Shown here: positions 6,657 to 13,480 of the stretch, in pieces
How the letters are laid out: every line of letters starts with the position of its first letter
Numbering within the stretch: the first letter of the stretch is position 1
From: an uncultured Eubacteriales bacterium
GTDB lineage: Bacteria > Bacillota > Clostridia > Oscillospirales > Butyricicoccaceae
Length of the DNA: 13,480 bases
Direction: 5' to 3'
Assembly: GCA_900555855.1 (NCBI GenBank)
Contig: USML01000049.1
Span: 1-13,480, forward strand
Program-made: the position numbers and the translations under genes
Notes under the pieces: generated by a model
Told to the model about the DNA's origin: nothing
Database searches by the model: none
The model's input: the letters and a program-made list of their open reading frames with translations, nothing else

Positions 6657-7358
6657 ATGAGCTTTATTGAATTCCACGATGTGGTCAAGCAGTATACCGT
6701 GGGCGAGCAAACCATCCGGGCGGCGGACGGCGTTACCTTCCAGATCGAGAAGGGCGAGTTCTGCGTCATCGTCGGCTCCTCCGGTGCGGGCAAGACCACG
6801 ATCCTCAATATGCTGGGCGGCATGGACACCTGCACCTCCGGCTCCATCCTGCTGGACGGACAGGAGATCTCTGCCTACGACAGCCGCCAACTCACCGATT
6901 ACCGGCGGTACGATGTGGGCTTTGTGTTTCAGTTTTACAATCTGGTGCAGAACCTGACCGCATTGGAAAATGTGGAGCTGGCCTCGGAGATCTGCCGTCA
7001 GCCGCTGGATCCCAAAAAGACGCTGGAGGAGGTTGGTCTGGCCCGCCGGCTGGACAACTTCCCCGGCCAGCTTTCCGGCGGCGAGCAGCAGCGGGTGGCC
7101 ATCGCCCGGGCGCTGGCGAAAAACCCCAAGCTTCTGCTCTGTGACGAGCCCACCGGCGCGCTGGATTATGTCACCGGTAAGAGCATCCTGAAGCTGCTGC
7201 AGGATACCTGCCGCTCCACCGGCAAGACCGTCATCGTCATTACCCACAATACCGCCCTCACCGCCATGGCCGACCGGGTCATCCGGGTGAAGAGCGGCCG
7301 GATCATCAGCAATGAGGTCAATCCTGACCCCATTCCTGTGGAGCAGATCGAATGGTGA
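6657..7358 (+). CDS. ABC transporter ATP-binding protein, MacB/LolD type
   Basis: A 233-residue ATPase with the complete motif set: Walker A GSSGAGKT at 40-47, Q-loop Gln92 (FVFQFYNLV), signature LSGGEQQR at 139-146, Walker [13 protein letters not shown] at 159-170, and H-loop His197 (VITHN). The EPTGALD sequence and the length are typical of ATPases that partner FtsX/MacB permeases, which work as mechanotransmitters rather than classic pumps. The start at 6657 is preferred over 6651, because AAAAGGG ends at 6650 and gives six bases of spacing to 6657 but none to 6651. Its stop overlaps the permease start by seven bases, so the two form one translation-coupled unit. Confidence 0.93.
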   Translation: MSFIEFHDVVKQYTVGEQTIRAADGVTFQIEKGEFCVIVGSSGAGKTTILNMLGGMDTCTSGSILLDGQEISAYDSRQLTDYRRYDVGFVFQFYNLVQNLTALENVELASEICRQPLDPKKTLEEVGLARRLDNFPGQLSGGEQQRVAIARALAKNPKLLLCDEPTGALDYVTGKSILKLLQDTCRSTGKTVIVITHNTALTAMADRVIRVKSGRIISNEVNPDPIPVEQIEW

Positions 7359-10300
7359 ACCGTACCTTCTGGAAGACCTGTGTCCGGTCTGTGCGCAGCA
7401 GCTTCAGCCGCTTTTTTGCCATTTTTGCCATCGTGGCGCTGGGCTGCGGCTTTCTGGCGGGTCTGCTGGTCACAACGCCGGATATGCGCCACTCCGCCAG
7501 CCAGTATTATCACGACACCAACCTCTACGACCTGCGCATCATCGGCAGCCTTGGTCTGGAGGAGGGCGACGCGGCGGCCGTCGCCGCCGTTCCGGGGGTG
7601 GAGGCCGTCATGCCCGCCCACATGACCGACCGGGAGATTGTCTTTGCCTCCGGCGATACCTTTGTGGCCCGGCTCCACGGCGTGCGCCGCTTCGGCAGCG
7701 CCGGCAGCGCCGACATGAACCGCTCCCTGCTGGTGGACGGCCGCTGGCCGCAGGCGGAAAATGAATGTGTGGTGGAGCGGGAATATTCCCTCCACGACGG
7801 CGTTATGGGCGTGGGCAGCACCTTCACCGTCCTGCCCCAGGAGGAGGACGAGGAGACCCTCACCTGCACGGAATACACCGTGGTGGGCGTTGTCACCTCC
7901 GGCTATTATATCTCCATGGGGCAGCGGGGCAGCACCTCCGTGGGCAACGGCACCATCGGCTGCATCGCCTATATCGCCGACAGCTGCTTTGATCTGGACT
8001 ATTATACCGATCTGTATGTGACGGTTTCCGGCGCCTTTGATCAGGAGGCCTATACCCAGGCCTACGACGATACCGTGGCCCCGGTGCAGCAGGCGCTGAA
8101 GGAGCTGTCCGAATCTCAAAAGCACATCCGTGCAGACCGGCTGCTCCAGGATGCGCAGGATGCCCTTTCCGATGCCCGGCAGGAGCTTTCCGATAAGACC
8201 GCCGAGGGTCAGGCAGAGCTGGACGACGCGCTGCGGGAGCTGCAGGACGGCGAGCAGGACTATCAGGACGGTCTCATCGACTATGAAAGCGGCCGGCAGG
8301 AGCTGGACGACGCCGGGCGAAAGCTGGAGGAGGGCGAAGCCGATCTGGCCGACGCCCTGAAGCAGCTGCAGGAGGGCGAAGCGGAGTATCAGGACGGTCT
8401 GCAGCAGTATCAGGACGGCAAGGCAGATTATGAAGCAGCCCTGCAGACCTGGCAGGACGGTCAGGCGGACTACACCTCCGGTCTGGCAGAATATGAGGAA
8501 AACAAGGGGAAGCTGGACGACGCCTATGTCCAGCTGCAGGACGGCAAGGCTCAGCTGAAGCACGCCGCCTCTCTTTTAGAGGAGGGGCAGGCTCAGCTGG
8601 AAAGCGGGCAGGCCCAGCTGGACGCGGCCCGGGCGGAGCTTGCGGAAAGCCAGCGCCAGCTGGACGCAGGCTTTGCTTCGCTGGAGGAGCAGCAGGCCCG
8701 GCTGGATGCGGCCTATGCCGCGGGGCTTCTGCCGGAGGCGCAGTATCAGGCAAGTCTGGCCCAGCTGCGCTTTACCCGGCAGCAGCTGGAGCAGAATCAG
8801 GCGCAGCTCAACGCAGGTCTGCAGCAGCTGGACGCTTCCCAGCAGGAGCTGGATGACGGCGGCCGGCAGCTGGCCCGCAGCGAAAAGGACTATGACGCCG
8901 CCCGGCAGCAGCTGGAACAGGCGGAGATCGACTACCGCACCGGCCTGCTGCGTCTTTCCGAGGCCGAGACCCAGCTGAAGGATGCCGCTGCACAGCTGGC
9001 GGATGGCAAGCAGCAGCTGGACGATGCCGCCGCGCAGCTGGCAGATTCGGAGACGCAGCTGCAGGACGCCCGCCAGGAGCTGGACGACGGCTGGGCCGAT
9101 TACCGCAAGGGCCTTAAGACTCTGCAGGACAGCCGGGCCGACTATCAGGAGGGCCAGCGCAAGCTACATGATGCTCTGGCCGAGCTGACAGACGCCCGGA
9201 AAACGCTGGATGACGGCTGGGCCGACTACGAAAGCGGCAAGCAGGAATTTAAAGAAAAGATCGCCGACGCAAACCAGAAGCTGCGGGACGCGGAGGACGA
9301 GATCGCAAAAATCGAGGATCCGGAATGGTATGTGCTGACCCGAAGCGAGAGCAACGAGGGCTATATTTATTACGAGAGCGACACGGAAAAGGTCCAGTCC
9401 ATCGCCAAGGTCTTCCCGGTGTTCTTCTTCCTGGTGGCGGCGCTGGTGGCTTCCACCACCATGACCCGCATGATCGATGAGGACCGGGGCAGCATCGGCA
9501 CGCTGAAGGCCCTTGGCTACGGCCCCGGCGCCATCGCTCTGAAATACATCTCCTACGCCATGGCCGCCAGTCTGCTGGGCAGCGGCTTCGGTCTGGCGAT
9601 CGGGCTGTTCCTCTTCCCCCGGGTGATCTGCAACGCCTACAAGCTCATGTATCAGATGCCCGGCCTGATCCCCGCAGATCACACGGTCTATGCACTGATC
9701 TCCGCCGTGCTGATCCTGCTGGCCATTCTGGCGGCCACGCTGGGGGCGCTGCAAAGCTCCCTGAAGAGCTGCGCCGCAGAGCTCATGCGGCCCAAGGCCC
9801 CGCCGGCGGGCAAGCGCATTCTGCTGGAGCGGATCGGCTTCGTCTGGAAGCGGATGAAGTTTTCCCACAAGGTGACAGCCCGCAATCTGTTCCGCTATAA
9901 AAAGCGCTTTTTCATGACGCTCATCGGCATTACCGGCTGCACGGCCCTGCTGCTCACCGGCTTCGGCCTGCGGGATTCCATCCGGGACATCGTAGACCTG
10001 CAGTTTGGTCAGCTGATGGAATATAACCTGACCGTCCAGCTGAAGCATGAGGGCGACGAAGTCTCTGACCGGCGCATTGCCGCCATTCTGGCCGACGAGA
10101 GCCGCATTGAAGACTATCTGCCCGTTCATTCCGAGACGGGCCTTGGCATCCGGGAGGGCGTGGAGGTGGATCTGCATATCGTGGTCCCCTCCGACGACGA
10201 AGCCCTTTCCGATTTTGTCCTGTTCCGCGACCGGAAGACCCACGCCCCCATCGCTTTTTCCAAGGACGGCGCGATCCTTTCAGAAAAGGCGGCAAAGCGT

Positions 10301-10999
10301 TTGGGCGTCAAGGCCGGCGACACCTTCACTCTGCAAAATCAGGAGGAGGATCAGGCCAAGATCCGGGTGGCCGGCGTTTGCGAAAACTATGTTTATGGCT
10401 ATGCCTATCTGCCCCACGAGGTCTATGAAGCGGCCTTCGGCCAGCCCTGCGCCTACGACACCCTTTATGTCAAGGCCCACACGCCGGACGCTGCCGCCCG
10501 GGATGCGCTGGCCTCCCAGCTGCTCTCCAGCTCCAATGCCACCGGCGTCTCCTTTTCCGACGCCGTGCGGGAGAGCTTTTCCGATATGCTGCGCAGCATC
10601 GATTCCATCGTGATGGTGCTGATCATCTCCGCCGCGGCGCTGGCCTTTGTGGTGCTTTACAACCTGACCAACATCAACATCTGCGAGCGCCAGAAGGAGC
10701 TTGCCACCATCAAGGTTCTGGGCTTCCACCCCAAGGAGGTCTCCGCCTATGTTTATCGGGAGACCGTCTGCCTGAGCCTGATGGGGACGGCGCTGGGCCT
10801 GTTTTTCGGGATCTTCCTCCACCGGTTTGTGGTGCAGACCGCCGAGGTGGACGCGGTGATGTTTGGCCGGGAGATCAGCCCCCTGAGCTTTGTCTTTTCC
10901 GCCGTGATGACCCTGCTGTTTACCCTGCTGGTAAACCTGGCGATGGCCCGCAAGCTGCGGCGCATCGATATGGTGGAATCACTGAAGGCCCCGGAATAA
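7352..10999 (+). CDS. FtsX-family ABC permease with a giant extracellular coiled-coil hairpin
   Basis: A 1215-residue membrane protein, partner of the overlapping ATPase. A first membrane segment lies at about 20-41, followed by an extracellular domain of about 45-240. Residues about 245-655 are a long coiled coil made of [L/Y/W]xx[G/A/S]xxx heptads. Membrane segments at about 686-704, 733-757 and 779-803 close the first FtsX unit (LKALGYGPGAIALKYISYA). A second unit has segments at about 852-872, 1085-1107, 1137-1160 and 1176-1198 (TIKVLGFHPKEVSAYVYRE), with an extracellular domain between the first two. That makes eight membrane segments. Such permeases usually transmit ATP-driven movement outwards, to export lipids or peptides or to activate wall hydrolases. 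The substrate is unknown, and no binding protein or hydrolase is adjacent. The heptads match the known xxxLxxG heptad-repeat class seen in YhgE/Pip-like proteins. Confidence 0.9.
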   Translation: MVNRTFWKTCVRSVRSSFSRFFAIFAIVALGCGFLAGLLVTTPDMRHSASQYYHDTNLYDLRIIGSLGLEEGDAAAVAAVPGVEAVMPAHMTDREIVFASGDTFVARLHGVRRFGSAGSADMNRSLLVDGRWPQAENECVVEREYSLHDGVMGVGSTFTVLPQEEDEETLTCTEYTVVGVVTSGYYISMGQRGSTSVGNGTIGCIAYIADSCFDLDYYTDLYVTVSGAFDQEAYTQAYDDTVAPVQQALKELSESQKHIRADRLLQDAQDALSDARQELSDKTAEGQAELDDALRELQDGEQDYQDGLIDYESGRQELDDAGRKLEEGEADLADALKQLQEGEAEYQDGLQQYQDGKADYEAALQTWQDGQADYTSGLAEYEENKGKLDDAYVQLQDGKAQLKHAASLLEEGQAQLESGQAQLDAARAELAESQRQLDAGFASLEEQQARLDAAYAAGLLPEAQYQASLAQLRFTRQQLEQNQAQLNAGLQQLDASQQELDDGGRQLARSEKDYDAARQQLEQAEIDYRTGLLRLSEAETQLKDAAAQLADGKQQLDDAAAQLADSETQLQDARQELDDGWADYRKGLKTLQDSRADYQEGQRKLHDALAELTDARKTLDDGWADYESGKQEFKEKIADANQKLRDAEDEIAKIEDPEWYVLTRSESNEGYIYYESDTEKVQSIAKVFPVFFFLVAALVASTTMTRMIDEDRGSIGTLKALGYGPGAIALKYISYAMAASLLGSGFGLAIGLFLFPRVICNAYKLMYQMPGLIPADHTVYALISAVLILLAILAATLGALQSSLKSCAAELMRPKAPPAGKRILLERIGFVWKRMKFSHKVTARNLFRYKKRFFMTLIGITGCTALLLTGFGLRDSIRDIVDLQFGQLMEYNLTVQLKHEGDEVSDRRIAAILADESRIEDYLPVHSETGLGIREGVEVDLHIVVPSDDEALSDFVLFRDRKTHAPIAFSKDGAILSEKAAKRLGVKAGDTFTLQNQEEDQAKIRVAGVCENYVYGYAYLPHEVYEAAFGQPCAYDTLYVKAHTPDAAARDALASQLLSSSNATGVSFSDAVRESFSDMLRSIDSIVMVLIISAAALAFVVLYNLTNINICERQKELATIKVLGFHPKEVSAYVYRETVCLSLMGTALGLFFGIFLHRFVVQTAEVDAVMFGREISPLSFVFSAVMTLLFTLLVNLAMARKLRRIDMVESLKAPE
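8219..9268 (+). repeat. Heptad-encoding repeat region inside the permease gene
   Basis: Two blocks (8219-8722 and 8765-9268, residues 290-457 and 472-639) each hold 24 heptads with Leu, Tyr, Trp or Phe at the first position and mostly Gly, Ala or Ser at the fourth. Short DNA words such as CAGGACGG, GAGCTGGACGACG and CAGCTG recur, but the copies are diverged, so this is an old expansion rather than a fresh tandem array. Residues 452-471 in between contain a Pro and Gly (AAGLLPEAQ) and probably form the turn. Confidence 0.85.
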
Positions 11000-11018
11000 A
11001 TCGGAAGCTCAAAAATAA

Positions 11019-11049
11019 CCCCCCGGCGGCACTTGCCGCCGGGGGGTTT
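11019..11049. terminator. Bidirectional terminator between the permease and the surface protein
   Basis: A perfect 12-base stem (CCCCCCGGCGGC at 11019-11030 with its complement at 11035-11046) has an ACTT loop. On the plus strand it is followed by TTTG; on the minus strand by TTATTTTT. It can serve both converging genes. Confidence 0.92.
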
Positions 11050-11078
11050 GTAAAAGGATATCTTTTTAAGCGTATCGT

Positions 11079-12509
11079 TTACTGAACCGTCCAAGTGCCA
11101 TTCCCATTGTTCGTAGCAGTATGGCCCTCAGCAACATAATCGCTGGGGTTCTGAGAAAATGTTCCGCCAGTAACCACGATTTGCCCACCATTATCGATTT
11201 GGAAGATATTTCCGTTAACCCACACCTTGCAATCAGAAATATTGATCGTTCCGCCATTAGCATAAAACACCACGCTCTCTGCACCGCTGGAGCTAAATGT
11301 GCCGCCCGTCACATTCACAACAGCGCCATTTTGAGCTTCAACGAGTTTAAATGGGCTTCCGCTGGATTTAAAATTTCCTTCGCTTATATTTACCGTTGAG
11401 CCTCCGTCCGTTGCCGTTATCAGTTGTCCGTTCCCGCCAGAATGTTCATTTGTTCCTCCGGTAATGTTCAAGGTGCCGCCGTTCGTTACCTTAAAAGAAA
11501 TGTCTTCATAACCATTAGCATTACCTATCCCAATACCCATTGTAAGCTTGCCTTCATCCGTCACCGTTACATTTTTTGTATTACCAAGCTTGGCTCCTTC
11601 ATTGCCGATGATGGTGACCTGGCCCTGAGAAATAGGAGTGTTGTAAAGTAGTGTTAGCGTTTTGTCTGCAACATTTACAGTCACATCGCCACCATTGAGA
11701 TCAGCGCCGCGCACATTTTCAGTCAAGGTGATTTTAACCGGCACACCTGCAGCCTTTCCTTGGTTAATGGCAGCGCTGATTCCCTCTGCATCAGCAACAT
11801 TGGCAGTCACCGGAATGGGGAAAGGCGCGTTCTTATCATAATCCGGCCCAAAGCTGTCGTTCTCGCTATTCAGCTGCGTGGCATAAACCGTCAGGTCAAA
11901 CTCTACCTTGCCGTTCTGATACTTATTACCCGCGTTCTCATCCATATGTACCAGCAGGGCGAAGTAATGGGTCTCGCCATGCGGCAGCTTGACGCCGGCA
12001 GGATTAGCGTCTGTCGTGTTCGTGCCGCTGACGATCTGAGTGCCGGGGGTCACGGTTTTGCCCCCCGTCCATGCAGGAAGCGCAGAATCGGTTCCCTTCG
12101 CGTCAGGAGCAATGGCGTACTGCATAACCTGATACAGGTCTTTGCCGTCTGCAGGATTGGTCACATTCAGCGCCACCTGATACTTCAGATCCAGGTTGCC
12201 CTCGTTCTTGATCGCCAGATAGGCCACCTGGGTCTTGCCCGGCTCCCACAGAGTATTAAGATTGTTGTTCTGGGCCACTGTGCTGGTTTCGCTTCCAAAA
12301 ATGGGAGCAGGCTCCTTACTGATATTAGCATACTCATTGTCTTTATACATCAGCAGCTCCACATCCAGATTACCGGCCACGATCTTGTTGACCCCGGTGG
12401 TCGCCGTATCGGTGAACCACGCAAAGGTAGATCCGGCCAGCATGGCGAAGCAGAGGAGCAGCGAGGTAAAGCTCAACAGCAGCGCGCTTTTCTTGCTTTT
12501 CAGTTTCAT
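11079..12509 (-). CDS. Secreted surface protein with SipW-type signal peptide and beta-helix-like C-terminal repeats
   Basis: A 476-residue protein. Residues 1-30 form a signal peptide (KLKSKK, then a hydrophobic core) ending AGSTFAWFTD, the hallmark of precursors cut by the special signal peptidase SipW; NKIVAGNLDVEL follows as in CalY/TasA-like proteins. Residues about 45-212 look like the beta-sandwich domain of that family. Residues about 235-450 are Gly/Asn/Thr-rich and carry recurring strands (GGTLNITGG, GSTVNISEGNF, AVVNVTGGTF, GGTINISDC, GQIVVTGGTF), spaced about 22-26 residues, as in right-handed beta helices. The end, DYVAEGHTATNNGNGTWTV, resembles a conserved tail of clostridial surface proteins. 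No LPXTG motif or C-terminal membrane anchor is present. A fibre or matrix subunit or adhesin is likely. No sipW gene is in the window. AAAAGGAGAA gives a good ribosome site at 12515-12524. Confidence 0.82.
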   Translation of the reverse strand: MKLKSKKSALLLSFTSLLLCFAMLAGSTFAWFTDTATTGVNKIVAGNLDVELLMYKDNEYANISKEPAPIFGSETSTVAQNNNLNTLWEPGKTQVAYLAIKNEGNLDLKYQVALNVTNPADGKDLYQVMQYAIAPDAKGTDSALPAWTGGKTVTPGTQIVSGTNTTDANPAGVKLPHGETHYFALLVHMDENAGNKYQNGKVEFDLTVYATQLNSENDSFGPDYDKNAPFPIPVTANVADAEGISAAINQGKAAGVPVKITLTENVRGADLNGGDVTVNVADKTLTLLYNTPISQGQVTIIGNEGAKLGNTKNVTVTDEGKLTMGIGIGNANGYEDISFKVTNGGTLNITGGTNEHSGGNGQLITATDGGSTVNISEGNFKSSGSPFKLVEAQNGAVVNVTGGTFSSSGAESVVFYANGGTINISDCKVWVNGNIFQIDNGGQIVVTGGTFSQNPSDYVAEGHTATNNGNGTWTVQ

Positions 12510-12567
12510 ACGAGTTCTCCTTTTCGAAATAGGTTTATGTTATCGGCAAAACCGGTCACATCAAATA

Positions 12568-12618
12568 TTTTCTGCGTCCCTCTGCAAGGTGGGGACGCAG
12601 AAAAGGCCACGGCCTTTT
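12568..12618 (-). promoter_or_regulatory. Structured leader of the surface protein mRNA: two adjoining hairpins
   Basis: In the minus-strand transcript, hairpin A is AAAAGGC/GCCTTTT (12601-12618, CGTG loop) about 10 bases after the predicted start. Hairpin B is TTTTCTGCGTCCC (12592-12604) with a perfect 13-base complement (12568-12580) and an 11-base loop. They share the four U residues 12601-12604, so full forms of both cannot coexist. The start codon and ribosome site lie about 50 bases downstream and are not sequestered. Confidence 0.55.
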
Positions 12619-12635
12619 CAAGCTTTTGCGCTGTC

Positions 12636-12664
12636 ATTCTATCATTTTCCGCAGCGCTTTACAA
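12636..12664 (-). promoter_or_regulatory. Promoter of the surface protein gene
   Basis: Read on the minus strand: TTGTAA (12659-12664), 17 bases, then TAGAAT (12636-12641), with a TG one base before the -10 (extended -10). Expected start is near 12629, giving a leader of about 120 bases. Confidence 0.68.
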
Positions 12665-12687
12665 GGCTTCCTCCAAGAAAAATCTTC

Positions 12688-12727
12688 AAAAAAAGGGAAG
12701 ACATCCGGGATCGCTCCCGGATGTCTT
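12688..12727 (-). terminator. Rho-independent terminator of the glutamate synthase small subunit gene
   Basis: On the minus strand a perfect 13-base stem (12715-12727 with 12698-12710, starting AAGACATCCGGGA) has a GCGA loop. It is followed by CCC and seven T residues. It begins about 20 bases after the stop codon. Confidence 0.93.
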
Positions 12728-12747
12728 TGCAGCAAAATGACCAGTCC

Positions 12748-13438
12748 TTATGCTTTGCTGAGCCAGGCGTGGATGGAGGCCGCGCCCTGCTTGCCCGCGC
12801 CCATGGCCAGGATCACCGTGGCCGCGCCGGTGACGGCGTCGCCGCCGGCATAAACGCCCGCACGGCTGGTGAGAGCATCCTCATTCACGACGATGCCGCC
12901 GCGTTGGTTGACCTCCAGGCCCTGCGTGGTGTTTTTGATCAGGGGGTTGGGGCTGGTGCCCAGGGCCATGATGACGCAATCCGCCTCCAGCTCGAACAGG
13001 CTGTCCGGAATGGCCACAGGACGGCGGCGGCCCCGCTCGTCCGGCTCGCCCAGCTCCATCTTTTCGCAGCGGATGCCGCAGACGGTGTTGTTTTTGGGGT
13101 CCCGGCGGTCGTCGGGATTATGATAGCCCAAAATCTCCACCGGATTGGTGAGCGTGCGGAACACAACGCCCTCCTCCTTGGCGTGCTCCACCTCCTCTGC
13201 CCGGGCGGGCAGCTCCTTTTCCGAGCGGCGGTAGACCACCGTCACCTCCGCGCCCAGACGGCGGGCGCAGCGGGCCGCATCCATGGCCACATTGCCGCCG
13301 CCCACCACGGCGACCCTCTGTCCGTGCTGGATGGGCGTGTCGGAATCGGGCAGATAGGCCTTCATCAGGTTGATCCGGGTGAGGAACTCATTGGCGGAAT
13401 AAACGCCCTTCAGGTTTTCCCCGGGGATGTCCATAAAC
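12748..13438 (-). CDS. gltD: Glutamate synthase (NADPH) small subunit-type oxidoreductase, C-terminal half; 5' end lost at contig end
   Basis: About 229 genuine residues of a protein that is normally about 460-490. The NAD(P)-binding Rossmann motif VAVVGGGNVAMDAARCARRL is complete and is followed by VTVVYRRSEKELPA. GVYAGGDAVTGAATVILAMG near the end is the conserved FAD-binding C-terminal block of the GltD/NfnB/SudA group. The N-terminal Fe-S cluster domain and first FAD-binding part are missing because the contig stops. The enzyme passes electrons from NAD(P)H via FAD and Fe-S centres, in GltD to a glutamate-forming large subunit; related proteins (NfnB, sulfide dehydrogenase) cannot be excluded from this half alone. 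The frame continues to an ATG at 13455, but everything beyond 13438 is adapter, so MCIRDR is not part of the protein. Confidence 0.88.
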
Positions 13439-13480
13439 CTGTCTCTTATACACATCTGACGCTGCCGACGATATGCAGTG
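13439..13480. other. Illumina Nextera adapter and index (assembly artefact)
   Basis: 13439-13457 is the Nextera mosaic end, CTGTCTCTTATACACATCT. 13458-13471 is GACGCTGCCGACGA, the rest of the read 1 adapter. 13472-13479 is TATGCAGT, the reverse complement of Nextera i5 index S506 (ACTGCATA). The final G fits the start of P5. None of this is genomic. Confidence 0.98.

Noticed and set aside
7166..8563. 465-codon minus-strand open frame opposite the ABC ATPase and permease
   Set aside because: Its repetitive Leu/Val/Gln/Gly translation is the complement of the heptad-coding region.
8219..9268. Repeats in the permease gene as a possible CRISPR or DNA tandem array
   Set aside because: The repeats follow a seven-codon protein heptad with diverged DNA copies inside one open frame; there are no spacers.
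11047..11078. Imperfect palindrome AAAAGGATATCTTTTT beyond the bidirectional terminator
   Set aside because: It is short and AT-rich in the tail between converging genes, and may be chance; nothing else is seen in this stretch.
12541..12567. CGG/CCG mini-hairpin near the ribosome site of the surface protein gene
   Set aside because: Only three pairs, and it does not cover the SD or start codon.
11760..12740. 326-codon plus-strand open frame opposite the surface protein
   Set aside because: It runs through that gene's signal peptide region, promoter and leader hairpins and into the gltD terminator; no domain seen.

Overview
The window looks like a contig end from a high-GC Gram-positive gut-type Clostridia (Oscillospirales/Ruminococcaceae-like is my inference). 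The reasons are GC-rich third positions in most genes, strong GGAGG ribosome binding sites, sigma-A type promoters, a SipW-type surface protein and a clostridial-style coiled-coil FtsX permease. No rRNA, tRNA, CRISPR array or insertion sequence was seen.

Positions 1-5389 (minus strand) hold one tightly packed operon for the late (nucleotide loop) steps of cobalamin assembly and salvage. In order of transcription the genes are a xylose-isomerase-like TIM barrel protein, cobT, a full-length cobU, cobS, a second short CobU-like P-loop protein, a CobC-type histidine phosphatase, and a MocR/PdxR-type regulator cut by the window edge. Genes overlap or lie within 20 bases of each other. A good sigma-A promoter sits about 25 bases before the first gene, leaving no room for a B12 riboswitch. 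The MocR protein has arginine where the PLP-binding lysine should be, and the two CobU-like proteins keep complementary parts of the family's motif set.

Positions 5465-6586 (plus) hold a divergently transcribed threonine-aldolase-type PLP enzyme with its own promoter and terminator. Positions 6595-11049 (plus) hold a two-gene ABC exporter or envelope-remodelling system: a MacB/LolD-type ATPase overlapping a 1215-residue FtsX permease. The permease carries a roughly 400-residue periplasm-equivalent coiled coil of two arms of 24 unbroken heptads each, separated by a 20-residue turn. An inverted repeat brackets the ABC promoter.

Positions 11019-12664 (minus) hold a single-gene unit for a SipW-type secreted surface protein. 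Its N-terminal CalY/TasA-like half has more ordinary composition, while its C-terminal beta-helix-like half is clearly more AT-rich. The unit has its own promoter, a leader of about 120 nt with two hairpins, and shares a bidirectional terminator with the permease. Positions 12688-13438 (minus) hold the C-terminal half of a GltD-type glutamate synthase small subunit and its terminator.

The last 42 bases (13439-13480) are not biological. They are Illumina Nextera adapter, followed by what reads as the reverse complement of i5 index S506 and one base of P5. The apparent N-terminus MCIRDR of the last gene is translated adapter.
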